NCBI RefSeq assembly: GCF_030378205.1
Contig: NZ_CP127385.1
Coordinates: 4,442,001 to 4,506,000 of the forward strand
Direction: 5' to 3'
Length of the DNA stretch: 64,000 nucleotides
Source: Bradyrhizobium sp. NP1
GTDB lineage: Bacteria > Pseudomonadota > Alphaproteobacteria > Rhizobiales > Xanthobacteraceae
This document shows positions 8,088 to 16,055 of this stretch, one piece after another (positions within the stretch are counted from its first letter, which is position 1; each line of letters opens with the position of its first letter). A program made the position numbers and the translations under genes. Below the pieces are notes generated by a model. It worked only from the letters and a program-made list of their open reading frames with translations, made no database searches and had not been told where the DNA came from.

Positions 8088-8228
8088 CGCCGTTTGCGTC
8101 GGCGGCTGCGAACCGAATGCGTGGCGTGGTGGTGCCGACCCACGCCGGCGGCTTTCGTATCGGATTCACCCCCGGCGCCGCTTCGTGCTTTCATTCGACA
8201 CGTTTAGGTTTTCGCGGATGGAGCCGTC

Positions 8229-8897
8229 ATGATCACCATTGAAACCTTCGTGCGTATTCTTGACCTGGGCGGCACCTTCGTTTTCGCGATCAGCGGAGCG
8301 GTTGCCGCGGTCAATCGCCGGCTCGACATTTTCGGTATCGTCGTCCTGTCCTTCGTGGCGGGAAATTTTGGCGGGATCGGCCGCGATGTGCTGATCGGCG
8401 CGGTGCCGCCGGCCGCCCTGACCGATGGACGATACCTGCTGGTTTCTGTCCTGGCCGGGCTCCTCACCTTCTTCTCGTATGCCGGTGTCGACCGGCTGCA
8501 CAGTCCCGTACTCCTGTTCGACGCGGTAGGACTATCATTCTTCGCCGTTGCCGGTGCGCAAAAAGCGATCGCGTTCGGGTTGAGCCCGGTCATGTCAGCT
8601 CTTCTGGGCATGCTGACGGGCATCGGCGGCGGCATGACGCGCGACGTTCTCCTCACCGAAATCCCACAAGTGCTGCGTTCGGATCTATACGCCGTTGCGG
8701 CGCTGGCCGGCGCCTCCGTCGTCGTCATCGGCGATATGCTTGGTCTTCCCTATGGCGCCTCAGCTCTGGCCGGTGGGGCCTTGTGCTTCGGCCTTCGCTT
8801 CATGGCGATCAGACACGGCTGGCATTTGCCTGTCGCGCTTTTGTCCGCGCAAGAACGCGCCGGAATAGATCGCTCCGATGATGAGAAACCGCACTGA
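8229..8897 (+). CDS. TRIC/YicG (UPF0126) family membrane channel protein
   Basis: The 222-aa protein has about seven hydrophobic helices and the internal duplication of this family. Each half carries a glycine-rich kinked helix: FAISGAVAAVNRRLD with FVAGNFGGIGRDVL in the first, and FFAVAGAQKAIAFGLSP with MLTGIGGGMTRDVLL in the second. Prokaryotic homologues of eukaryotic TRIC form trimeric inner-membrane cation channels. The gene stands alone on the plus strand. Confidence 0.9.
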   Translation: MITIETFVRILDLGGTFVFAISGAVAAVNRRLDIFGIVVLSFVAGNFGGIGRDVLIGAVPPAALTDGRYLLVSVLAGLLTFFSYAGVDRLHSPVLLFDAVGLSFFAVAGAQKAIAFGLSPVMSALLGMLTGIGGGMTRDVLLTEIPQVLRSDLYAVAALAGASVVVIGDMLGLPYGASALAGGALCFGLRFMAIRHGWHLPVALLSAQERAGIDRSDDEKPH

Positions 8898-9104
8898 ACT
8901 TGCCGTTGATCGGCGATCGCCGCCGCAAGGCTACGGCCAAACATGGCCTGCCACCGGCTGCTCAGCGCCCTGCCCCTGGCCGGAGATGGGCATCCTCACG
9001 GAATGCCTTCTAAAAAACGCGGCGTCGATTGGCGATCTGAAATTCGCGAAATGATGAGCTTCCGTCGTTGATCCGCGCGAACCGTCCTCACCGTGCCGAA
9101 AACT

Positions 9105-9536
9105 TCATTCCGCGGACCCGAGGCGCGACCGCATGTCCCGGTATGCCGCCGCGATAAGCTCACTCAATGCAGCGGCGTCCACCTGTTGCGCCCAGCGGAG
9201 CTTCACGTGCCGCATCCGTTTGCCGGTGCCTTCCAGGAGGCCGGCCGGGTCGTCGAGCATCGCCCCGTAGAAAAAGCCAACATTCACATGAACGCTGAAG
9301 GCGTTGACGTATCCAAATGCCGCATCGCCCACACACGCAGTGGGATGGCCATCGTGCAGAAGCTCGCGAACGTCCGCTCCGCAGCCGCGCATCCGTTCAA
9401 ACCATGGCTGGGCGAACCGTCGCAACTCGTCATCAGGCTTGGAAAACCAGGCGTCGATACCGGGGTCTCGCGGAACGGCGCTCGGGAACCGGAGGAGTTG
9501 GCTCATCGGAGCAGCTTTGCCAGCCTGGCTCGCCAT
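9105..9536 (-). CDS. DUF1801-type protein
   Basis: The 143-residue protein has the fold signature of DUF1801 proteins: DDELRRFAQPWFERMRGCGA followed by ELLHDGHPTACVGDAAFGYV, a central VHVNVGFFYGAML strand pair, and a C-terminal helix (DAAALSELIAAAYRDMRSRL). Members are small soluble proteins of unknown biochemical role. ATG at 9536 (MASQAGK) is chosen; ATG at 9506 is possible. It begins 28 bp after the MarR gene on the same strand, so the two are probably one operon. Confidence 0.75.
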   Translation of the reverse strand: MASQAGKAAPMSQLLRFPSAVPRDPGIDAWFSKPDDELRRFAQPWFERMRGCGADVRELLHDGHPTACVGDAAFGYVNAFSVHVNVGFFYGAMLDDPAGLLEGTGKRMRHVKLRWAQQVDAAALSELIAAAYRDMRSRLGSAE

Positions 9537-9564
9537 GTCAAAGCGACCCCCAAGCGTAGATCTA

Positions 9565-10068
9565 TCAACGCAGCAGCCTTCGCAGCAGAGCCGTACACAG
9601 CTCGATATCGTCCACACTCCAGGAGGCAAGCCGCTGCTCGAACACGGCCCCCTTGGCCTGCATCGCGCCCTCCAGCCGCCGACGACCGTCAGGGGTCAGC
9701 GACAGGACGATACTCCGCCGATCCGACGGATCGGTTGACGTCGCGATCAGTCCCAAGCGCACAAGCTCGCGGATGAGGCGGCTCGTCGCGCTGCGGTCCA
9801 TGCCGACAGCTTGGGCCACGGCGCTGGGTTTGGCCGGGCCGAACGCGTTGAGCCACAGCGCGATATGGAAAGCGGCGGGCTGTAGTTCAGTGTGAAACGT
9901 CGCCGCCGCCGCCGCGGTCAAAGCCCGGGATTGGCTCACCAGCGCGTGCAGCGCAGCGCCGAGCTCGCGGATACACCGTACGCGCCGTCTGTCGTTCCGC
10001 GGAGCTTTGCCGTTGTCCAAAGCCATCATCCCATCGTCTGTCGCCCTGCCTCTCCGACCTCTTGCCAT
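9565..10068 (-). CDS. MarR-family transcriptional regulator
   Basis: The protein has the MarR winged helix: GPAKPSAVAQAVGMDRSATS as helix-turn-helix, RLIRELVRLGLIA, and the wing DPSDRRSIVLSLTPDGRRRL, which is diagnostic for MarR. Flanking helices form the dimer interface. The start is uncertain: ATG at 10068 is used, with others at 10095 and 10029. The region before CIRELGAALHALV is basic and probably disordered. The gene is divergent from an SDR gene with a 22-bp imperfect palindrome between them, so repression of both is likely. Confidence 0.88.
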   Translation of the reverse strand: MARGRRGRATDDGMMALDNGKAPRNDRRRVRCIRELGAALHALVSQSRALTAAAAATFHTELQPAAFHIALWLNAFGPAKPSAVAQAVGMDRSATSRLIRELVRLGLIATSTDPSDRRSIVLSLTPDGRRRLEGAMQAKGAVFEQRLASWSVDDIELCTALLRRLLR

Positions 10069-10095
10069 ATTAGTTGACAAAAATCCATCATCCAT

Positions 10096-10117
10096 ATAGC
10101 GGATATATCTCCACTAT
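10096..10117. promoter_or_regulatory. candidate MarR operator (22-bp imperfect palindrome)
   Basis: ATAGCGGATAT at 10096-10106 pairs with ATCTCCACTAT at 10107-10117 with two mismatched positions. It lies between the divergent MarR and SDR start codons, 12 bp from the likely SDR start. A MarR dimer bound here would block both promoters. The assignment rests on position and symmetry only. Confidence 0.5.
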
Positions 10118-10129
10118 TGGAGAGCAGCC

Positions 10130-11020
10130 ATTCCGACCATCGTCATAACCGGAGCAACCAGCGGCATCGGTCGATACGCGGCGATCGCGCTCGCCCGGCA
10201 GGGAGCGGATCTCGTGCTCACCGCGCGCAACCAGACCAGGGCCGATGCAACAATGGCGATGATCGCGGCGGCCGCGCCGGGCACGCGGATTGACGTACAC
10301 TATGGTGACTTTGCCGATCTCGCGTCCGTCGCGGCCCTCGGACGCGAGATCGTCGCGCGCCATACCCGGATCGACACGCTGATCAACAACGCAGGAATTC
10401 ATGCCTTCAAATCACGGGTCACCGCGGACGGCTATTCCGAGATGGTCGCGGTCAATTACCTGGCACCATGGCTTTTGACGAGCATTCTACAGCAGACCAT
10501 GATCAGGTCGGCGCCGTCGCGTATAGTCACGGTGGCATCGCAAGCCTCGCGACAAGCTGCCGGATTTGATCCCCTCGCCGCGCTTGTCGACAAGCACCCG
10601 TTCTCCGCGCGAGGCTCCTCGGCGATCTACGGCCGTACCAAATTGATGAACATCATGTTCTCGATGGAATTGGCGCGCAGGCTGAAGGGGAGCGGCGTGG
10701 CGGTCAACTGCTTATGTCCCGGATTCAACGTGACGGGGCTCGGGCGCGAACTGTGGTTCGCAGCGCCGCTCGAACGGCTGCTGACCTGGTTGAAGATCGG
10801 CAATCCGGAGCGCGGCGCCGCCATCATCGTCCGCCTGGCCAGCGATCCTGCCTTCGCGGAGGTGACGGGCGGCTATTTTTCGGCCAGCGGCGCACGACCG
10901 CTCGTCCCCGTGGCGCCGGGCGCTGACCGGCAAGCGCAGCAAGCGCTGTGGCAGGCGACCGCGGAACGAGTTGCCGCCTTCTGCCGCGACGAAGTCATAG
11001 AGGGTTGCGTTGGCGAATGA
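10130..11020 (+). CDS. SDR family oxidoreductase, retinol-dehydrogenase-like, probable ATT start
   Basis: The frame holds a full SDR: TGATSGIG near the N-terminus, NNAG in TLINNAGIHAFKSR, VTVASQAS, catalytic YGRTK and a CPGF loop. GTG at 10214 would remove the TGxxxGIG cofactor-binding motif. The only upstream codon that restores it and sits correctly after GGAGAG (10119-10124) is ATT at 10130, a rare start known from infC and pcnB. From there the protein has 296 residues, close to retinol dehydrogenase-type SDRs. A single change from ATG to ATT is another explanation and would weaken expression. The gene is divergent from MarR. Confidence 0.8.
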   Translation: MPTIVITGATSGIGRYAAIALARQGADLVLTARNQTRADATMAMIAAAAPGTRIDVHYGDFADLASVAALGREIVARHTRIDTLINNAGIHAFKSRVTADGYSEMVAVNYLAPWLLTSILQQTMIRSAPSRIVTVASQASRQAAGFDPLAALVDKHPFSARGSSAIYGRTKLMNIMFSMELARRLKGSGVAVNCLCPGFNVTGLGRELWFAAPLERLLTWLKIGNPERGAAIIVRLASDPAFAEVTGGYFSASGARPLVPVAPGADRQAQQALWQATAERVAAFCRDEVIEGCVGE

Positions 11021-11249
11021 AGGCTAACGGGTGCAGGCGGATTTTCCCTGCGGCTCTTCGCGATGGAAGCCGCGGCCAAGGCGGGGAGCCTTGAGCTCGT
11101 CGTCGCGACCTCGGAATGAGGACGTTCGCAAGGACGATAGAGATCGGCTTCAACCGACAGCGGATGGCTGTGCGAGCGCCGGCAAAACGCGGCCGGGACT
11201 GCCGAAGCCGAAAAATGAGCTTAGCGACACGGCGACACCAAAGCCGCCC

Positions 11250-12530
11250 TCAGACCATGGCCTTACCCGTCCGCTTCGCCACCGCCTTCTGCACAAAATA
11301 CAGCGCGACCACCGACACGATCGAGGTCGCGACGACGATGTAGCCGAGCCGGTCGAAATGGATCAGCGATCCGTCTGCATCTTCCGCGATGATCGCGGCC
11401 GCCGCCAACGAGCCGAGGCCGCCGGAGAGCTGCTGGAGCGAGGCGCTGACTGCGCTGAACGAGCCGCGCTGGCTGGCGTCGGGGATCGCCGACATCAGCG
11501 CCTGCGACGGGATCATGCGGGAGAAGATGCCGACGAACATCAGGACGTTGACAACGATCACGGTGGCCAACGAGACCTGACCGAGATGGGTGTAGATCAG
11601 CACCATGATGACCGACACCACGCTGCCGAAGACGAAGGTCGGGTACTTGCCGAACGCGTCGCTCGCCCGGCCGACCAGGGGTCCCATGACGATGCTGAAC
11701 AGACCGGAGACGAGATAGATCGTCGGCAGGTGCACGATGTCGATGCCGAGATTGTGCACGGTATAGGCGCTGCCGAACGGCATCAGCATGTAGCCGCCGG
11801 TCGCCAGCAGTGTCGTCACCGCGAAGGCGAGCGTGTAGCGCGGCTGCCCGACGGTCGCGATCAGGTGCCGGAACGGATTGCTGTCGTGCTGGTGCCGCAA
11901 ATGACCGGTCACCGGCTGCATCGCGAACGCGATGACGATGATCGCCGCGATCGACAGGCCGACGATCGCGGCGAAGCAGACGTGCCAATTCCAGTGGTTG
12001 GCCAGAAACAGGCCGGCCGGAATGCCGAGTACCTGGCTTGCGGCGAATGCCGTCTGAACAAACCCCATCACACGGCCGCGCAGATGCAGCGGAAACAGGT
12101 CCGTGATGATGGCGAGCACGACCGAGCCGATTACCCCGCCAAACAGTCCGGTCACGATCCGGCCAAGCAGCAGAACGTGGTAGTTCTGCGCCACCGCGCA
12201 GAGCAAGGTTCCTAGCGTGAAGCCGACATAGAAGAACAGGAGCAGCCGCTTGCGATCGAAGCGATCGGCAAAGCCGGCGGCAAGGATACCTGAAAGTCCG
12301 GCGCTGAAGGCGTATGCCGAAACTGCGACACCGAACTGCCCGGTCGTAATGTTGAGCGAGGGCATCATCATGGCGCCGAGCGGCGACATGATGATGAAAT
12401 CGAGAATGATCGTGAACTGCGTGAACGCGAGTAGCGCAATCAGGAGTGATTGGTAGCGCGAAAATCCGGTCTGGCGTTCTTGCGGGCCGTCGACCGGCGT
12501 CGCTAGGATTTGATCCGTCATGCGATTCAT
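11250..12530 (-). CDS. MFS transporter, 12-helix drug/metabolite efflux type
   Basis: The protein of about 426 residues has twelve hydrophobic segments. Between helices 2 and 3 lies the MFS motif A (GFADRFDRKRLLLF), and GRIVTGLFGGVIGSVVLA corresponds to helices 4-5. It would be a proton-driven efflux permease in the inner membrane; the substrate is unknown. ATG codons at 12530 and 12521 are both possible; neither has a clear ribosome-binding site. Downstream, 229 bp without a gene separate it from the convergent SDR gene. No regulator is adjacent. Confidence 0.88.
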   Translation of the reverse strand: MNRMTDQILATPVDGPQERQTGFSRYQSLLIALLAFTQFTIILDFIIMSPLGAMMMPSLNITTGQFGVAVSAYAFSAGLSGILAAGFADRFDRKRLLLFFYVGFTLGTLLCAVAQNYHVLLLGRIVTGLFGGVIGSVVLAIITDLFPLHLRGRVMGFVQTAFAASQVLGIPAGLFLANHWNWHVCFAAIVGLSIAAIIVIAFAMQPVTGHLRHQHDSNPFRHLIATVGQPRYTLAFAVTTLLATGGYMLMPFGSAYTVHNLGIDIVHLPTIYLVSGLFSIVMGPLVGRASDAFGKYPTFVFGSVVSVIMVLIYTHLGQVSLATVIVVNVLMFVGIFSRMIPSQALMSAIPDASQRGSFSAVSASLQQLSGGLGSLAAAAIIAEDADGSLIHFDRLGYIVVATSIVSVVALYFVQKAVAKRTGKAMV

Positions 12531-12644
12531 TTCGTGTTGAAAGGAGGGAGATGTGCGGGGACAAGCGACGCGGAATCCGGCCGTCAAATTCCGCGCCGAA
12601 TGATGTTGGAGAAGTGCACGGCTCCCCCGCACCCGGCCTTTTCC

Positions 12645-12810
12645 TTACGCCGCAGCCTGCGCTTTTACTACGGATGCGAAGTCTGGATGTATGCCTATTT
12701 GCGCGGGCACGATGCCGACGCCGACATGGCAGGCGAACGCCTCGATCTTGCCGTCTTCCACGTACCAGAAGCCGGCGGCCGGGGTGTCGACTTTGGTCCA
12801 ACGCAGCGCT
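12645..12810 (-). pseudogene. NTF2-like/SnoaL-type protein remnant (C-terminal part)
   Basis: On the minus strand the frame ending at TAA 12645-12647 reads RWTKVDTPAAGFWYVEDGKI, then EAFACHVGVGIVPAQIG and a short tail. The strand with FWYVEDGKI is the usual closing beta strand of NTF2-like enzymes such as the limonene-epoxide hydrolase relatives. No start codon or N-terminal half is recognisable upstream; the frame there becomes low in complexity. The best reading is the 3' end of a degraded gene upstream of the MFS gene. Confidence 0.5.
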
Positions 12811-12974
12811 GCCTCAGAACAGCCTGAAGTCGAAATTGAAGACTGCCGAAACGAGGCAGATCAGGGCGTGTAGTCATAAAGGGGGAGATGTCGGCTTTTG
12901 GAGGCTAGGCTGAAATTTTCTGCTCAATCAGAGGCATTTGCGACATCCGCGCGATATTCTGCCAAGGCGGGTAC

Positions 12975-13004
12975 AAAAAACCCCGGCCGGTGCCGGGGTT
13001 TTTG
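12975..13004. terminator. bidirectional rho-independent terminator
   Basis: CCCCGGC at 12981-12987 pairs with GCCGGGG at 12992-12998 around a 4-nt CGGT loop. A run of six A precedes it and a run of five T follows. It lies 22 bp beyond the stop codon of the outer-membrane protein gene on the minus strand and can act in both directions. Confidence 0.85.
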
Positions 13005-13026
13005 AGTCGCTGGAGAGAAGCGGAGA

Positions 13027-13800
13027 TCAGTACCTTGCGACGAGCGGGCCACCCCAGTTGAAGTGGTAGTTGATGCGTGCAGTGACCAGATCTACGTCCT
13101 GACGGATCGAGTCGGTGCGGAATGGGCTGCCGGCCGGGATACCAGCCAAAACGCCTGTCGATGTTGCGGTGATGCTGCGGTTGCCCATGAAAAGGTGATC
13201 GTACTCGACGGCCACCGACCAGTTCGGCGCGAATCCGTATTCGACACCGGTGCCGATGGCGCCGCCCCAGCGTGTCTCATTCGCCGAATCGAACAGCGCG
13301 CCTGATGTGGTGACCGTGCCTCGGAATTTATCATCGGTTACGGCGGCGCCGCCCTTCACATACCAAAGGACGTTATTCCAGGCATAGCCGATTTGGCCGG
13401 TGAACAAGCCGAACGCTTCGATCTTGGAATTGTTGGTCCAAGCGGGAATGAAACGGCTAACGTTAGATCCCTTCAAATCAGCCCAGTCGCCTTGCGCTTC
13501 CAGACCGAACACCCAGTTCTGCATCTGCCAGCGATAGCCGACCTGGCCACCAACCACGCCGCCATTCGCATCATGACAACCTTCACCGAAGGGAGCGACA
13601 GGTACACGGAAGCTCGTGACATCCCAACATTTGTGGGACCAGCCGCCGCCGCCGTTGGCGCCGATGTAGAAGCCGGTCCAATTATAGAGCACGGGAAGCG
13701 GGGCCGGCGGTGGTGCCTTGACGGCCATATCAGCGGCCGACGCCGGAGCGGCGATGCCCAACGCTACGAGACCTACGGTAGCCGAGAGGAATTTCTTCAT
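13027..13800 (-). CDS. outer-membrane beta-barrel protein, RopB/Omp25 type
   Basis: The 257-aa protein starts with a signal peptide (MKKFLSATVGLVALGIAAPA, cleavage after ASA). Residues AVKAPPPAPLPVLYNWTGFY are the hallmark proline linker and first strand of the rhizobial Omp25/RopB/Omp31 family. Alternating glycine-aromatic strands follow, including GGVVGGQVGYRWQMQNWVFG, and the chain ends with a beta-signal-like strand (ARINYHFNW). It forms an eight-stranded barrel in the outer membrane. ATG at 13800 has GGAGAAA upstream. A strong terminator follows the gene. Confidence 0.92.
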   Translation of the reverse strand: MKKFLSATVGLVALGIAAPASAADMAVKAPPPAPLPVLYNWTGFYIGANGGGGWSHKCWDVTSFRVPVAPFGEGCHDANGGVVGGQVGYRWQMQNWVFGLEAQGDWADLKGSNVSRFIPAWTNNSKIEAFGLFTGQIGYAWNNVLWYVKGGAAVTDDKFRGTVTTSGALFDSANETRWGGAIGTGVEYGFAPNWSVAVEYDHLFMGNRSITATSTGVLAGIPAGSPFRTDSIRQDVDLVTARINYHFNWGGPLVARY

Positions 13801-14562
13801 CGCATTTCTCCATCTGCGTCGCATCTTGCATCTATCCGATAGATGCACTCGCAACCGCCGATAATGATGGTGTCGATTTGCGCTTGATTCCAAATTCCAC
13901 CTGAAGCGTAGGCGATTTGACGCGAAGATTCTGTGCCTCAAATACAACTGTCGGCTTTTAGAATATGGCTGAAAGAAGTCGAATTGCGTGCGCCTTTTGG
14001 GCTGAAGCCTGAAGCAGACGCCTATCCGTTTGCTGCGGTGCGCGGATTGATACGCGCTCGATCACTGCGGGACCGTCCAGGCCTGACCCGACAATTTTCG
14101 CTCTCGTCCCTTGCCATGGCGGGACGATTGGCATCGAAACGAGCCCGCACAAGAGCTGCCGAGCATCGATCGCATCAAATCGCGTCAACGCGAGGGAGGC
14201 GAACAAACGGCCGGCTCTCATCCACGCACATTGCGGGAGCCATCGCCTGGATGATTGAATTCGAAAAGGAAATTTCTGAGGGCGGCGGCGCGCCACCCTG
14301 CGGGAGTGCCGTCCAGACGGCATCGCCAGCTGCAAAACCCAATGTGCAGACGAACTCTTGCGACCAAATTGCCGCTGGATCACCGGTCTTGGCTGTGCAG
14401 AATCGGCAAATTGTTAGTCGTCACGCTTTTCATTTTGTCCGATTTGCATAGGCAGATATCAATCCCAGGTGCTTCAAGCTTCCGATCAAGACTGGCTCGT
14501 TCAGGAGTAAGGGCGATAGAAACTGCTGCCGTCGATCCAACCGCAAATTGAGGGCATTTCCA
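13801..14562. other. 760-bp stretch without a recognised gene
   Basis: This stretch separates the divergent outer-membrane protein and patatin genes. Frames longer than 100 codons exist on both strands (13933-14451 and 13958-14383), but neither has a ribosome-binding site, a domain or coding-like composition. The outer-membrane protein promoter must lie in its first 150 bp. I see no repeat or RNA gene. Confidence 0.5.
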
Positions 14563-15576
14563 GTGAAAAGCGTGACTCTCGCTCTCCAGGGAGGTGGAGC
14601 ACATGGCGCCTTTGTCTGGGGCGTGGTCGACCGTCTGCTGGAGGACGGCCGCCTTGGCATCGAGGCGATCAGCGCCACAAGTGCCGGCGCGATGAATGCG
14701 GTTGCGCTTGCATCCGGAATGGCAGCGGGCGGCCCCGAGGCGGCGCGGAAAAGGCTGCATGACTTCTGGCAAGGAGTCTCACGAATGGATTTGATTTACG
14801 ATCTCTACTCCCCCTTGAACCAATGGATTCAAGCGCTGAAATTGCCGCCGGAGTACCATCCGTTTCACGCCGCCCTCCACTTCCTGACGCACACCCTTCC
14901 GCCTACGCTGCTCAATCCGCTCAACGTCAATCCGCTCAGGGATCTGCTTTTGACAGCGGTCGATTTTGAACGGCTCAATCAGTCGCCTCCGGCACCGCAG
15001 CTCTTTCTCAACGCAACGAATGTCCGCACTGGGAAGATCAAGGTCTTCCAGACCCCCGACATCACTGTCGACGCCGTGCTCGCGTCGGCCTGCCTCCCGC
15101 CTTACTTCCAGGCGGTTGAAATCGATGGAGAGCACTATTGGGACGGCGGCTATCTCGGAAACCCTGCGATCTTTCCGCTGATCTATCGAAAGGGTGCCAA
15201 GGACGTCGTCATCGTTCAGGTGACGGCCATCAGGCGCGACGAGCTGCCGACGAGCGCTGCGGACGTCCTGCACCGGATCACCGAGATCAGCTTCAACTCA
15301 TCGCTGATGCGAGAAATGCGCGCAGTCGCTTTCGCGACAAGATTGATCGACAATGGCGAACTGGACGAGGCCAAACACAGTCGCATGTTCATGCACTGGA
15401 TCGGCAATGACCGTCTCATGTCCGAGCTTGGTACTGCGACGCAGTTTCATCCGGAGTGGAGCCTGCTATGTCGATTGCGCGATGCAGGACGGGAGACCGC
15501 CGGCAGGTGGCTCGATCAAAATTTCGAACATCTCGGCTCACGCTCGACGGTCGATCTTGCGGACATGTTTCTGTGA
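14563..15576 (+). CDS. patatin-like phospholipase (RssA/YchK type)
   Basis: The 337-aa protein carries the patatin oxyanion-hole motif QGGGAHGAFVWG near residues 9-20, the nucleophile elbow ISATSAGAMNAV, and the catalytic Asp in YWDGGYLGNP. The elbow reads A-T-S-A-G instead of the usual G-T-S-A-G. It should be a Ser-Asp dyad acyl hydrolase acting on phospholipids or related esters. No signal peptide is seen. GTG at 14563 is chosen because GAGGG lies eight bases upstream; a TTG at 14548 is less likely. The C-terminal 130 residues match the extension seen in rhizobial members. Confidence 0.9.
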   Translation: MKSVTLALQGGGAHGAFVWGVVDRLLEDGRLGIEAISATSAGAMNAVALASGMAAGGPEAARKRLHDFWQGVSRMDLIYDLYSPLNQWIQALKLPPEYHPFHAALHFLTHTLPPTLLNPLNVNPLRDLLLTAVDFERLNQSPPAPQLFLNATNVRTGKIKVFQTPDITVDAVLASACLPPYFQAVEIDGEHYWDGGYLGNPAIFPLIYRKGAKDVVIVQVTAIRRDELPTSAADVLHRITEISFNSSLMREMRAVAFATRLIDNGELDEAKHSRMFMHWIGNDRLMSELGTATQFHPEWSLLCRLRDAGRETAGRWLDQNFEHLGSRSTVDLADMFL

Positions 15577-15654
15577 TGTTGCGGGTCCCCTCCATTAGCG
15601 CATTCGGTCGATGATCGATGCCAAGACCAGATTCTTCACCGAAACCCGAAGCAC

Positions 15655-15996
15655 TTGGCCTCTGTAGCCGGGAGCGGCTGCCATAAAGACCAACACCAGA
15701 TTGATTGGTGTCTTGCCCACATCTTGGCCGCTCAAGGCAAGTTTGAAGAATCCGAAGCGCGCATGAAGGTAGCCCGCTCGGGGTTCGACTCGCTTCACGA
15801 ACGTCATCTGCTCGCCTTTGCGGACCACGGCGCTGAGTTCTATGCCGGGAGCGGAAACAATTGTCGCAGGGCTCTTCAGTTGGCGCGGATCAATGCCGGC
15901 AATCGGCCCCCGCTGCGTGCGCTTGAACCAGCCCGCAACATCGCAACTTCTGCCGGCGATGCCGGAGCCGCCTTCAAATCTGCCGTAACTGCATAG
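15655..15996 (+). pseudogene. possible TPR-type protein remnant (C-terminal tail)
   Basis: The frame ending at TAG 15994-15996 contains helix pairs typical of tetratricopeptide repeats: WCLAHILAAQGKFEESEARM, HLLAFADHGAEFYAGSG and CRRALQLARINAGNRPPLRA, then ARNIATSAGDAGAAF. The segment upstream of residue 25 shows no repeat or proper start; a TTG at 15655 lacks a ribosome-binding site. It looks like the last repeats of a longer, deleted gene. The assignment rests on helical pattern alone. Confidence 0.4.
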
Positions 15997-16055
15997 TGAG
16001 CGGCTCTAGCCGCGCTCAGGATGCGGGACCGCGTCGCGGATGGACGGAGGGAACC

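Noticed and set aside
13933..14451. 172-codon frame between the outer-membrane protein and patatin genes
   Set aside because: No ribosome-binding site, domain or compositional bias; an equally long frame exists on the other strand.
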